This document shows, one piece after another, positions 24,116-32,385 of a stretch of 64,000 nt of DNA. Each line of letters begins with the position of its first letter. Position 1 is the first letter of the stretch. Both the position numbers and the translations under genes were made by a program. The notes below the pieces were generated by a model, which was given only the letters and a program-made list of their open reading frames with translations, searched no databases and was not told where the DNA came from. Origin of the DNA: DATAZK01 sp965199805 (GTDB taxonomy: Bacteria > Actinomycetota > Actinomycetes > Frankiales > Frankiaceae); NCBI GenBank assembly GCA_965199805.1, contig CBDATO010000001.1, forward strand, positions 806,001-870,000, in the 5' to 3' direction.

Positions 24116-24421
24116 GGGGTGTCTCCTCGGTGCTGCGGATCGGAGCCTCGAGGATTCCATGCCCGGCCGGTGACGGTGCGACCGGTCGTCCGCCCGCCGG
24201 ATGAGCCGTCCGGCGGCTCTGCGAGCCGCCGATCGGCTGACGACCACCGTGCCTTGATGCGCCGGACGAGTGACCGGAAAGGGAAGCGTCACTCATCCCT
24301 AAAGGCGGCCGTTAGCTTTTTCGTCAAGCGCGAATAAGCCCGGCTCCTTTTCCGGAAAAAAAATCAGCCAGGGCTCCCGACGCGCACTTCGCGCACGTTT
24401 CTCACACCAGGACGGGAACAG
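24116..24421 (+). promoter_or_regulatory. control region between the SDR gene and cslA
   Basis: No gene is visible in these 306 bases. The right half (24290-24365) is much richer in A and T than the rest of the window. Two symmetrical sites stand out: GAGTGAC-N13-GTCACTC at 24268-24294, a perfect seven-base inverted repeat, and TTTTCCGGAAAA at 24348-24359, a perfect 12-base palindrome followed by a further A-run. A short hairpin (GCGC-ACTTC-GCGC) lies near 24382-24394. AGGA at 24409-24412 is the likely ribosome-binding site of cslA. The sites look like operators for the cslA operon. Confidence 0.6.
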
Positions 24422-26278
24422 TTGAGCAACTCCGAGGTGCTCGTCCGATCGGAACCCGCCAACGCGTCCATCCTCCCGGTCACCGGCGGGCTCCAGGCCT
24501 TCCCCTACCGCGAGTACGGCATGCTGGCCGGACCCTTCGCACCCGTCGACCCGGACACGCCTTACCGGGTGAGCTACGTCAGCCTGATGCGCAAGGCGAA
24601 AGCGAGCGTGCGTACGCAGCTGCTCGCCCTTTCCGCCGTTGTCGTGGAACTGGTGTTCCTGTGCTGGCTGCTGGCCCCCGGCCACTACCCGCATGTCACC
24701 GGCGTGGCGGCGTACACCTCGACCGTCGCCATCTGCTGCATCGCGTTCCTCGAGCTCATCCGGCTGCTGAACATCGCGACCCTGTGCCGGTCGACGCTGC
24801 AGGCGTGCGACCCCGTCCCGGTGGCCCCGGAGCCGGGATCGCGCGTGGCGTTCCTGACGACCATGGTCCCCGGCAAGGAGCCGATCGACATGGTGCGGCG
24901 CACCCTCGAAGCGGCTCGCCAGATGCGCCACGAGGGCCGGCTCGACGTCTGGCTGCTCGACGAGGGCGACGACCCCGCGGTCAAGCGCATGTGCGCCGAG
25001 GTCGGCGCCCGCCACTTCAGCCGCAAGGGCGTGGCGCGGTGGAACACCGGGAGCGGCCCGAACCGGGCGCGCACCAAGCACGGCAATTACAACGCCTGGC
25101 TCGAGAAGCACGGAGACGGCTACGACTCCCTCGTCTCGGTCGACCCCGATCACGTGCCCGCCGACAATTTCTGCGAACGCCTCCTCGGATACTTCCGCGA
25201 CCCCGACGTCGCTTTCGTCGTGGCGCCGCAGGTCTACGGGAACTACGACAGCTTCCTCACGCGCGCCGCCGAGTCGCAGCAATACCTGTTCCACTCCGTC
25301 GTCCAGCGCGCCGGAAACCGCCAGGAATGCGCAATGCTCGTCGGGACGAACAACGCGATGCGCATCTCGGCCCTGAAAGACATCGGCGGCCTTCGCGACT
25401 CGCTCACGGAAGACGCCCTGACCAGCTTCGTGTGGCACTCCCGCCGCAACCCCGCCACGGGAGAACGCTGGAAGTCGGTGTACACGCCGGACGTCCTCGC
25501 GGTCGGCGAGGGGCCGGTCTCGTGGACCGACTACTTCAACCAGCAGCTCCGGTGGTCGCGCGGCGCCTGCGACCTGATGCTCAACGACTTCTGGCGGCGC
25601 GGCCAGCGGCTCGGCTGGCGCCGACGCCTGCACTACTCGCTGATCTTCGCCTACTACCCCTCGGTGGCGCTGGCCTGGCTCGTCGGAGCGCTGAACACCG
25701 CCCTCTACATGCTCACCGGCGCCGGGACGCTCGAGGTCACCGGCCGGACCTGGCTGATGCTCTACGTCGACGCCGGCCTGCTGCAGCTCGCCATCTACTT
25801 CTGGAACCGGCGGCACAACATCAGTCCGCACGAGGAGGCTGGCTCCTCGGGGGCGAGCGGGATGTTCCTGTCGGTGCTGACCATCCCCATCTACGTCGCC
25901 GCGTTGTTCGGGGCGCTCCGCCGCAAGAAGGCCGAGTTCGAGGTGACGCCCAAGGACGTGACCGTCAGCCCGGACACCCGGCGCACCTTCCGCCGGCACC
26001 ATCGCTGGGCCCTCGCCCTCACCGCGGCGCTCGCGATCTCGTTCCCGCTCGGCCACGGCCAGTGGGGCCTGCGGGCCTGGTGCGCGTCCGCCGTCCTGGT
26101 GTGCCTCGCCCCGACGCTGATCCACCTGGCCGGCCGTCGGTCACGCAAGGCCACGCGTCCGTCGGCGCAGCCGGCCTCCGTCCCTGTCCAGCCGCCCCGC
26201 TCCGCCCCGACGGTCATCGATCTCACCGCCCCGGAGCTCACCCTCCCCCTGACGGCCCACGCAGGAGCCCACCGATGA
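24422..26278 (+). CDS. cslA: cellulose synthase-like family 2 glycosyltransferase CslA
   Basis: A 618-residue membrane glycosyltransferase. Two helices precede the catalytic domain (about residues 66-117) and several follow it (about 395-500 and 515-570). The catalytic signature is complete: D180 in WLLDEGDD, DPD at 241-243, TED at 329-331 and QQLRW at 374-378. In Streptomyces CslA makes a beta-glucan at growing tips with GlxA. No PilZ domain is seen. The start is TTG at 24422. The stop overlaps the glxA start as ATGA. Together with glxA and cslZ it forms a compact three-gene operon. Confidence 0.93.
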   Translation: MSNSEVLVRSEPANASILPVTGGLQAFPYREYGMLAGPFAPVDPDTPYRVSYVSLMRKAKASVRTQLLALSAVVVELVFLCWLLAPGHYPHVTGVAAYTSTVAICCIAFLELIRLLNIATLCRSTLQACDPVPVAPEPGSRVAFLTTMVPGKEPIDMVRRTLEAARQMRHEGRLDVWLLDEGDDPAVKRMCAEVGARHFSRKGVARWNTGSGPNRARTKHGNYNAWLEKHGDGYDSLVSVDPDHVPADNFCERLLGYFRDPDVAFVVAPQVYGNYDSFLTRAAESQQYLFHSVVQRAGNRQECAMLVGTNNAMRISALKDIGGLRDSLTEDALTSFVWHSRRNPATGERWKSVYTPDVLAVGEGPVSWTDYFNQQLRWSRGACDLMLNDFWRRGQRLGWRRRLHYSLIFAYYPSVALAWLVGALNTALYMLTGAGTLEVTGRTWLMLYVDAGLLQLAIYFWNRRHNISPHEEAGSSGASGMFLSVLTIPIYVAALFGALRRKKAEFEVTPKDVTVSPDTRRTFRRHHRWALALTAALAISFPLGHGQWGLRAWCASAVLVCLAPTLIHLAGRRSRKATRPSAQPASVPVQPPRSAPTVIDLTAPELTLPLTAHAGAHR

Positions 26279-28236
26279 CACGCACCAAGGCACCGCTGCA
26301 CCGGCGGCTCCGCAACGGATCCATCGTCATGTTCGCGCTGGGAATCGTGCTGGCCGTCACCGGGCCGACCGTCGTCTCGTACGCGAGCGGCCAGTACCGG
26401 TCGTGGGAGAAGGACACGGCGGAGTACAAGGCCGCCAACGGCCACTGGACGACGATCAGCCTGCCGAAGGACGTGCGCGTCAACGCCGTGCATGCCGCCC
26501 TGCTCTACACCGGCGACATCCTCGTGATCGCCGGCTCGGGCAACGACGCGGACGCCTTCAAGGCAGGCTCGTTCAAGACGCTGCTCTACAACCCGGTCAC
26601 CGACACCACCAGCCTCGTCCCGACGCCGAAGGACCTGTTCTGCGGGGGGCATGCCTACCTGCCGGACGGCAATCTCCTGGTCGCCGGCGGGACCCGGAAG
26701 TACGAGGTCCAGGCAGCTGACGTGGCCAACGCGGCCGGCGTGCTGACCGTGTCGAACGACAGCACCGACGGTCCCGTCACCATCGCCAAGGGGACCCGGG
26801 TGGTCTCGCAGTCCGGCATCCCGTTCGTCACGACCGAGGACGTCGCCGTGCCGGCTGCGTCGACGATGGCCATGGACGGCGCGCCCATGACGATGGCCGG
26901 CAAGAACACGGTCTGGGTCGAGGCCGTCCACCCGGGCAAGGCCTCGATCGTGTCTGCCGAGCAGCAGTTCACCGTCGAAGGCGGCCCGGCGGCACTGGAC
27001 CGCACCGTCTACGGGGTGGCCGACAACCTCAGCATGCAGAAGCAGGACTTCCAGGGCATCTCGGCGTCCTACATCTACGACGTCCAGAAGCACGCATACG
27101 AGAAGACCTCGGACCTGCAGTACGCCCGCTGGTACCCGTCACTGGTCTCCGTGAACGGCGGCGACGTCCTGGCGGTCTCCGGCCTGGACCAGCACGCCGT
27201 CATCTCGCCGGGCCACAACGAGCTGTACGACCTCCGGACCCATCAGTGGAAGAAGGCTCCCGACCTCTTCCGGTACTTCCCCACCTATCCCGCGCTCTTC
27301 CGGCTGGCGAACGGTGACCTCTTCTACTCGGGCAGCAACTCCGGCTACGGCAGCAAGACCAAGGGCCGCACCCCGGGCATCTGGCACCTGTCGACCAACA
27401 CCTTCACCGCGACCCCCGGGATCGCTGATCCGGGAGAGCTCGAGACGTCCGGCTCGGTCCTGCTCCCCCCGGTCCAGCAGCAGAAGGTGATGGTCGTCGG
27501 CGGGGGCGGCATCGGTGACTCGGCGGCCGCCACGGCGCGGACCTCGATCATCGACCTCTCGGCGGCGGGCAAGACCGGCGGCACGGCGACGTCCTACCCG
27601 TGGACGGCCGGCCCCAGCCTGCCGGAGAAGACGCGTTATCCCGAGGTGGTGGCCCTGCCCGACGACTCGGTCTTCATCAGCGGGGGATCCAGCGACTACC
27701 GCGGCCGATCGGGCTCCGACGTGCAGCAGACCGTCCTGTACGACCAGAAGAGCAGTTCGATGCGGGTGGTCGCGTCCAACGCCATCGGCCGCGACTACCA
27801 CTCCGAAGCGCTGCTGCTGCCCGACGGTCGGGTGGTCACGCTCGGCGGCAACCCGCAGTACGCGGACGAGAAGAACACCATCGCCGGTGGATTCGAGCAA
27901 CGCATCGAGATCTACTCCCCGCCCTACCTGTACGACGGCGAGCAGCGCCCGGTCATCACGAGCGCGCCCAAGGTCGCGACTCGCGGCACGAGCATCTCCG
28001 TCGGTACCGACGCTCCGCAGGCAGTGGCGACAGCACGGCTGATGCGGCCCAGCGCCAGCACGCACGTCACCGATCTGGAGCAACGATCGGTCGCCCTCAC
28101 CGTCTCCCGCACGGCGCAGGGACTTCGGCTGACCATCCCCCGCGAGGAGGGGCTGGTTCCGTCCGGCTGGTACATGCTCTTCCTCGTCACCGCGAAGGGC
28201 ACCCCCTCGGTCGCCCAATGGGTGCAGGTGCGATGA
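26275..28236 (+). CDS. glxA: radical copper oxidase GlxA (galactose oxidase-like)
   Basis: A 653-residue protein anchored by one N-terminal helix (about residues 16-38), with a kelch-type beta propeller and a C-terminal DUF1929 domain outside the cell. All mononuclear copper ligands of this family can be placed: C123 (DLFCGGH) and Y287 (ARWYPSL) as the Cys-Tyr cross-linked pair, Y508 and H509 (GRDYHSE), and H597 (SASTHVTD). In Streptomyces GlxA modifies the CslA glycan and needs copper delivered outside the cell. ATG 26275 overlaps the cslA stop and has AGGAG seven bases upstream. Confidence 0.94.
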   Translation: MTRTKAPLHRRLRNGSIVMFALGIVLAVTGPTVVSYASGQYRSWEKDTAEYKAANGHWTTISLPKDVRVNAVHAALLYTGDILVIAGSGNDADAFKAGSFKTLLYNPVTDTTSLVPTPKDLFCGGHAYLPDGNLLVAGGTRKYEVQAADVANAAGVLTVSNDSTDGPVTIAKGTRVVSQSGIPFVTTEDVAVPAASTMAMDGAPMTMAGKNTVWVEAVHPGKASIVSAEQQFTVEGGPAALDRTVYGVADNLSMQKQDFQGISASYIYDVQKHAYEKTSDLQYARWYPSLVSVNGGDVLAVSGLDQHAVISPGHNELYDLRTHQWKKAPDLFRYFPTYPALFRLANGDLFYSGSNSGYGSKTKGRTPGIWHLSTNTFTATPGIADPGELETSGSVLLPPVQQQKVMVVGGGGIGDSAAATARTSIIDLSAAGKTGGTATSYPWTAGPSLPEKTRYPEVVALPDDSVFISGGSSDYRGRSGSDVQQTVLYDQKSSSMRVVASNAIGRDYHSEALLLPDGRVVTLGGNPQYADEKNTIAGGFEQRIEIYSPPYLYDGEQRPVITSAPKVATRGTSISVGTDAPQAVATARLMRPSASTHVTDLEQRSVALTVSRTAQGLRLTIPREEGLVPSGWYMLFLVTAKGTPSVAQWVQVR

Positions 28237-29303
28237 GAGCCGCTCACGCCGGCGTCGTGGCACTGGCCGCAGCGGTCCTCGCCGGCTGCGGCGGGTCCGG
28301 GCAGCCCGCCAGCCTCCGGGACGGTGTCCCGTCCACCCGGGCGGCGGCACCCCCGGCAACGCCTGCCGAGCCCTCAGCGCAGCCCTCGCGATCGGGACCC
28401 CCGCTCGCGATCGCCGATCGGAGCGCGCTGGCGGGACGCAGCTTCTACGTCAACCCTTCCGGACATGCCGTGGCGACGTACACGCTGCTGCAGGCTCAGC
28501 GTGAGTACGCCGAAGCCGCCCCGGTCGCCAAGATCGCCCGGCAGCCGACCGCGGTCTGGTTCGCCGGCCGGACCGATCCCCGGAAGGCGACGAGTGAGTT
28601 GACGTCGGCCGCGAGCGGCGCCGGTCGCACGGCCGTGCTGGTGGTCTACGACATCCCCCAGCGTGACTGCGGGCAGCATTCCGCGGGCGGGGCGGCGGAT
28701 CCCGCTGCCTACCTGCGGTACGTCGAGGAGCTGGCCTCCGGGCTGCGGGCCCCGACCGTGGTGGTGCTCGAGCCCGACGCGATCGCCCTGGCACTCAGCG
28801 GATGCCCGGCCATCGACGCCGTCCAGCGCTACCACCTGCTCGGGCAGGCCGTGGACATCCTGCTGCAGCGCCGACCTGACACCAAGGTCTACATCGATGC
28901 CGGCAACGCCACCTGGATCTCGGATGTCAGCTCCCTGGCCGGTGCGCTGCAGGCGAGCGGGGTCGAGCGGGCGGCGGGCTTCTCGCTCAACGTGGCGAAC
29001 TACAACCGGACCAGCGACACCGTCGCGTACGGCAACGAGCTGTCGACCCGGCTGAACGGCGCCCACTTCATCGTCGACACCAGCCGCAACGGCTCCGGCC
29101 CCTTGACCGACGGCGGCGAACGCCGGTGGTGCAACCCGCCCGGCCGCACCCTGGGCACCGCTCCGACCGCCGACACGGGACTCCCGCGCGTCGACGCCTT
29201 CCTGTGGATCAAGCAGCCGGGCGACTCCGACGGACAGTGCGGTGCGGGCCAGCCGCCGGCGGGCCAATGGTGGCAGGCAGGCGCTCGGGCACTCGCCCGA
29301 TAG
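28233..29303 (+). CDS. cslZ: glycoside hydrolase family 6 lipoprotein (CslZ-type endoglucanase)
   Basis: A 356-residue GH6 protein with a lipoprotein signal peptide (lipobox LAGC, Cys19) and a Pro/Ala/Ser-rich linker to about residue 58. Catalytic aspartates match GH6: D144 in YDIPQRDCGQ and D182 in VVLEPDAIAL; FIVDTSRNG and WIKQPGDSDGQC complete the pattern. It presumably trims or releases the CslA glucan on the outer face. ATG 28233 overlaps the glxA stop as ATGA. The operon ends at the strong terminator at 29315-29350. Confidence 0.92.
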   Translation: MRAAHAGVVALAAAVLAGCGGSGQPASLRDGVPSTRAAAPPATPAEPSAQPSRSGPPLAIADRSALAGRSFYVNPSGHAVATYTLLQAQREYAEAAPVAKIARQPTAVWFAGRTDPRKATSELTSAASGAGRTAVLVVYDIPQRDCGQHSAGGAADPAAYLRYVEELASGLRAPTVVVLEPDAIALALSGCPAIDAVQRYHLLGQAVDILLQRRPDTKVYIDAGNATWISDVSSLAGALQASGVERAAGFSLNVANYNRTSDTVAYGNELSTRLNGAHFIVDTSRNGSGPLTDGGERRWCNPPGRTLGTAPTADTGLPRVDAFLWIKQPGDSDGQCGAGQPPAGQWWQAGARALAR

Positions 29304-29314
29304 CTGCGCGAACG

Positions 29315-29350
29315 GACAAGGCCCCCGGCGATGACACCGGGGGCCTTGTC
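29315..29350 (+). terminator. terminator of the cslA-glxA-cslZ operon
   Basis: Perfect 14-base arms, GACAAGGCCCCCGG at 29315-29328 and its complement at 29337-29350, enclose an eight-base loop. It starts 12 bases after the cslZ stop. There is only a weak T-run downstream (TTCGTT), as is usual in high-GC actinobacteria. It also separates the operon from the tRNA genes on the other strand and could work in both directions. Confidence 0.85.
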
Positions 29351-29358
29351 TTCGTTGG

Positions 29359-29431
29359 TAGCCCCGACGGGATTCGAACCCGTGCTACCGCCTTGAGAGG
29401 GCGGCGTCCTAGGCCACTAGACGACGGGGCC
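29359..29431 (-). tRNA. tRNA-Glu (anticodon CTC)
   Basis: The minus strand folds into a cloverleaf of 73 nt without encoded CCA. The anticodon stem CCGCC/GGCGG encloses CTCTCAA, giving anticodon CTC. The T arm has GGTTCGAATCC and the D arm has TCTAGTGGCCTAGGA. The acceptor stem GGCCCCG pairs with CGGGGCT, including a G1-U72 wobble, with discriminator A. It lies downstream of gltX and next to tRNA-Gln, a conserved actinobacterial arrangement. Confidence 0.95.
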
Positions 29432-29529
29432 GGACACGAAGCCCGGGCGTGGCCGCTCGGACTCCGATCGAACTGCGCTGGAACCGACATGTGCTGATCC
29501 AGCTGGCGCTGACCTCTCGGCCGCCACCG

Positions 29530-29601
29530 CTGGGGTACCAGGACTCGAACCTAGACTAGCGGAATCAGAATCCGCCGGGCTGCCAATTACCCCATACCCC
29601 A
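29530..29601 (-). tRNA. tRNA-Gln (anticodon CTG)
   Basis: A 72-nt cloverleaf on the minus strand with acceptor stem TGGGGTA/TACCCCA, anticodon stem GCGGA/TCCGC around TTCTGAT (anticodon CTG), T arm GGTTCGAGTCC and discriminator G; CCA is not encoded. Its unstable U1-A72 pair is typical of tRNA-Gln. It is charged by the indirect GluRS plus GatCAB route, all of whose genes are in this window. Confidence 0.95.
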
Positions 29602-29696
29602 CTTGCCCCGAGGGGCTTGCGAACGCACACATTACAGCAGCCTCGCGACGCTGGCGGCCTCCCGGGCGTGACGGATGCCCCAGCGCCGGAGCTTGC

Positions 29697-31208
29697 CTAT
29701 CGGGCCACCTCGACCGCGCGCTCGATGCGGGCGAGCGTGCGCTCCCGTCCGAGCAGATGCATCGACTCGAAGAGCGGCGGCGACATCGTCTTGCCGGTGA
29801 CCGCGACCCGCAGCGGAGCCGCCGTACGGCGCCGGTTGAGCCCGAGGGCCTCACCGATCCCCCAGACCGCGGGCTCGATGGCCTCCAGCGTCCACTCCGG
29901 GAGCACCGTCAGCCGCTCGTGAGCTGCCCGCAGGACGGCGGCGGTGCCTTCCCCGAGCGACTTGGTGGCGGCCGCCTCCTCGATGGCGAAGTCGGCCTCG
30001 TCGACGAACAGGAAGTGCAGCAGGTCGGCGGCCTCGGTGAGCCGATTCATCCGCTCCTGGACCAGCGGGACCGCCTCGGCGAGGTCGGCCTCCGTCACCG
30101 TGAGCCCGGCAGCGGCCAGGACCGGCGCCACCTGGGCCGCGAGCTCGTCGAGGGTCAGCGACCGGATCCAGTCGCCGTTGAGCGCCTCGAGCTTCTTGAG
30201 GTCGAAGCGGGCCGGGTTCTTGCTCACCCGACGCACGTCGAACTCGGTGAGCAGCACGTCGCGGCCGAAGAACTCACGGTCGCCACCGGGCGACCAGCCG
30301 AGCAGCGTCAGGTAGTTGTTCAGCGCCTGGGACAGGAAGCCGGCCCGGCGGTACCAGGCGATCGAGACCTCGCCGTTGCGCTTGGACAGCGGGGCGTTGT
30401 CGGCGCCGATGATGAGCGGCAGGTGGGCGAAGGCCGGCCACTTGTCCTGCGGGTGGCCGAGCGCCGCGTAGAGGGCGAGCTGGCGCGGCGTGGCGGTGAC
30501 CAGGTCCTCGCCGCGCACGATGTGCGTGAGACCCATGATCACGTCGTCGACGCCGGCGGCCAGCAGGTACAGCGGGTGGCCGTCCGAGCGCGTGATCGCG
30601 AAGTCGGGCACGTTGGCGTGGTCGATGGTGATCTCGCCGCGTACGAGGTCGTTCCAGGTCGTGGTGCCGTCCGGCATCCAGAAGCGCAGCACGTGGGTGC
30701 GGCCCTCGGCCTCGAACGCCGACCGCTGGGTCGTCATCAACCGGCGGCACCGGCCGTCGTAGCCGGGCGGGCGACCCGCGGCACGGGCCTCCTCGCGCCG
30801 CTGGGCCAGCTCCTCCGGGGTGCAGAAGCAGGGGTAGACGGCGCCGGACTCGCGCAGCTTCTCGGCCGCCTCGGCGTACAACGGCAACCGCTCGCTCTGG
30901 CGGTAGGGCGCGTAGGGCCCGCCGACCTCGGGGCCCTCGTCCCAGTCGACGCCCATCCAGCGCAGCACGTCGAGCGCGGCCGCGTAGGACTCGTCGCTGA
31001 CGCGTGAGCGGTCGGTGTCCTCGACCCGCAGCAGGAAGGTGCCGCCGTGGCGCCGGGCCAGCGCCCAGGAGAAGAGCGCGGTACGCACGTTGCCGACGTG
31101 CAGGTCACCCGACGGCGCCGGCGCGAAACGGGTACGCATGGTCGCGTCCATCGGCGGCGCGGCGAGGTGCCGGACGGTGACGGGCGCGGGACCGGACGGC
31201 GTGCTCAT
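29697..31208 (-). CDS. gltX: glutamyl-tRNA synthetase
   Basis: GluRS charges tRNA-Glu, and in organisms lacking GlnRS also mischarges tRNA-Gln with Glu. The 503-residue class I enzyme has the HIGH-type motif HVGN at residues 37-40 (FAPAPSGDLHVGN), LLRVEDTDRSR, and the KMSKS-type motif LSKRNG. The N-terminus has about 23 extra residues before MRTRFAP; the ATG at 31208 is kept because it overlaps the upstream gene's stop as ATGA. tRNA-Glu and tRNA-Gln lie just downstream. The presence of GatCAB implies the non-discriminating form. Confidence 0.95.
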   Translation of the reverse strand: MSTPSGPAPVTVRHLAAPPMDATMRTRFAPAPSGDLHVGNVRTALFSWALARRHGGTFLLRVEDTDRSRVSDESYAAALDVLRWMGVDWDEGPEVGGPYAPYRQSERLPLYAEAAEKLRESGAVYPCFCTPEELAQRREEARAAGRPPGYDGRCRRLMTTQRSAFEAEGRTHVLRFWMPDGTTTWNDLVRGEITIDHANVPDFAITRSDGHPLYLLAAGVDDVIMGLTHIVRGEDLVTATPRQLALYAALGHPQDKWPAFAHLPLIIGADNAPLSKRNGEVSIAWYRRAGFLSQALNNYLTLLGWSPGGDREFFGRDVLLTEFDVRRVSKNPARFDLKKLEALNGDWIRSLTLDELAAQVAPVLAAAGLTVTEADLAEAVPLVQERMNRLTEAADLLHFLFVDEADFAIEEAAATKSLGEGTAAVLRAAHERLTVLPEWTLEAIEPAVWGIGEALGLNRRRTAAPLRVAVTGKTMSPPLFESMHLLGRERTLARIERAVEVAR

Positions 31209-31969
31209 CGGGGCTCACAGACGTTGCTCAGTGCGCCGATGCCCTCGACGTCGACGGTGACGGTCTGACCCGCGGCGAGCGGGCCGATGCCGGCCGGGGT
31301 GCCGGTCAGGATGACGTCGCCGGGCAACAGCGTCATGGCGCTGCTCGCGTACGCGATCAGCTCGGGGATGCGGTGGATCATCTGCGACGTGCGCCCGTCC
31401 TGGCGGAGCTCGCCGTCGACGTAGGTGCGCACCCGGAGGTCGGTCGGGTCGAGCTCGGTCTCGATCCACGGGCCGAGCGGACAGAAGGTGTCGCCACCCT
31501 TGGCCCGGCTCCACTGCCCGTCGGTGCGCTGCCAGTCGCGCGCCGTGACGTCATTGCCGCAGGTGTAGCCGAGGATGACCTCGAACGCCCGCTCGACCGG
31601 CACGTCGCGGCAGAGCCGGCCGATGACGACGGCGAGCTCGCCCTCGTAGTCGACGCGGGTGTCGGGCATCGAGATCGCCCGGCCCGGGCCGATCACCGAG
31701 GTGGACGGCTTGAGGAACAGCAGCGGGCTGTCCGGCGCCTCGCCGCCCATCTCGCGGGCGTGCTCGGCGTAGTTCTTGCCGATGCCGAGCACCTTGCTGG
31801 GCAGCACCGGCGCCAGCAGCGCCTCCGGCCGCAACGGGACCGTCTCGCCGGTCGGCACCAGCTCCCCGAACGGGTGGGCGGAAAGCAGGGCCACGGACTC
31901 GCCCTGCGACCCGCCGGCAATCACCCCGAAACGGGGCGAACCATCGACACTCACTCGCACAATGCGCAC
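31205..31969 (-). CDS. fumarylacetoacetate hydrolase-family protein
   Basis: A 254-residue FAH-superfamily enzyme with KVLGIGKNYAEHAREMG, the metal-binding VDYEGELAVVIGR, GYTCGNDVTARDWQ and GDVILTGTPAGIGPL. Relatives include HHD isomerase/OPET decarboxylases and oxaloacetate tautomerases, so the substrate is open. GTG at 31969 is chosen to match the family start MRIVRV; an earlier in-frame start would add nine residues. The gene next to gltX is conserved in mycobacteria. Its stop overlaps the gltX start, so the two are coupled. Confidence 0.9.
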   Translation of the reverse strand: MRIVRVSVDGSPRFGVIAGGSQGESVALLSAHPFGELVPTGETVPLRPEALLAPVLPSKVLGIGKNYAEHAREMGGEAPDSPLLFLKPSTSVIGPGRAISMPDTRVDYEGELAVVIGRLCRDVPVERAFEVILGYTCGNDVTARDWQRTDGQWSRAKGGDTFCPLGPWIETELDPTDLRVRTYVDGELRQDGRTSQMIHRIPELIAYASSAMTLLPGDVILTGTPAGIGPLAAGQTVTVDVEGIGALSNVCEPR

Positions 31970-32051
31970 GTCAGGCGACGCTACCCATTGCGTCACTCCG
32001 GAAGGGCTTCAGGAGGCTTAAGGTGCCCCCCTTCTCGGCATACTTCGAAGC

Positions 32052-32300
32052 ATGAGCGAACAGGTCTACGACGTCGGAGCTCCCGAGCCGCAAGAGATCG
32101 ACGAGGAGCTGAGCATGAAGCTCGGCCACCTCAAGGAAGACGCCATCCTGCGCCCCAAGCCCAACGGCGACGAGCGCTGCGACAACTGCCTCTACTACCT
32201 CAACACCGACGAGGACCTCACCTACTGCTGGCATCCCAAGCTGCGCATCCTGGTGGGCGGCGACTGGTGGTGCCAGTGGTGGGAGGAGATCGAGGACTGA
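32052..32300 (+). CDS. small four-cysteine protein resembling a HiPIP-type iron-sulfur protein
   Basis: An 82-residue acidic protein with cysteines at 43, 46, 59 and 74, that is C-x2-C-x12-C-x14-C, in a C-terminal half rich in Trp and Tyr (CDNCLYYL, YCWHPK, DWWCQWW). High-potential iron-sulfur proteins use C-x2-C-x(about 16)-C-x(about 13)-C with aromatic packing, so the pattern is close but not identical; a zinc ribbon is the alternative. There is no signal peptide, whereas classic HiPIPs are exported. ATG at 32052. It stands alone, with an inverted repeat downstream. The gene call is firm, its function is not. Confidence 0.75.
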   Translation: MSEQVYDVGAPEPQEIDEELSMKLGHLKEDAILRPKPNGDERCDNCLYYLNTDEDLTYCWHPKLRILVGGDWWCQWWEEIED

Positions 32301-32316
32301 GCCGACCCGCTCGGCT

Positions 32317-32354
32317 GCGCCGCCGCCCGCCCTCGACCCGCGGAGCGGCGGCGC
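32317..32354. terminator. hairpin between the four-cysteine gene and the WXG100 gene
   Basis: GCGCCGCCGC at 32317-32326 and its perfect complement at 32345-32354 flank an 18-base loop in the gap between two convergent genes. No T-run follows. A bidirectional terminator is the simplest reading. Confidence 0.5.
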
Positions 32355-32385
32355 GCTCGGGCCGGACGCCGGCCGGATAGTCGGC

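Noticed and set aside
23126..24337. Long plus-strand frame opposite the SDR gene
   Set aside because: No recognisable motif, and the minus-strand SDR carries all catalytic residues.
24360..24421. Possible c-di-GMP or other riboswitch before cslA
   Set aside because: Only a weak GCGC hairpin is present, and none of the conserved riboswitch core sequences that I know can be found.
29300..29700. tRNA-linked attachment site or integrated element at tRNA-Glu/tRNA-Gln
   Set aside because: No integrase, direct repeat of a tRNA 3' end or phage gene is nearby; the tRNAs sit in their usual place by gltX.
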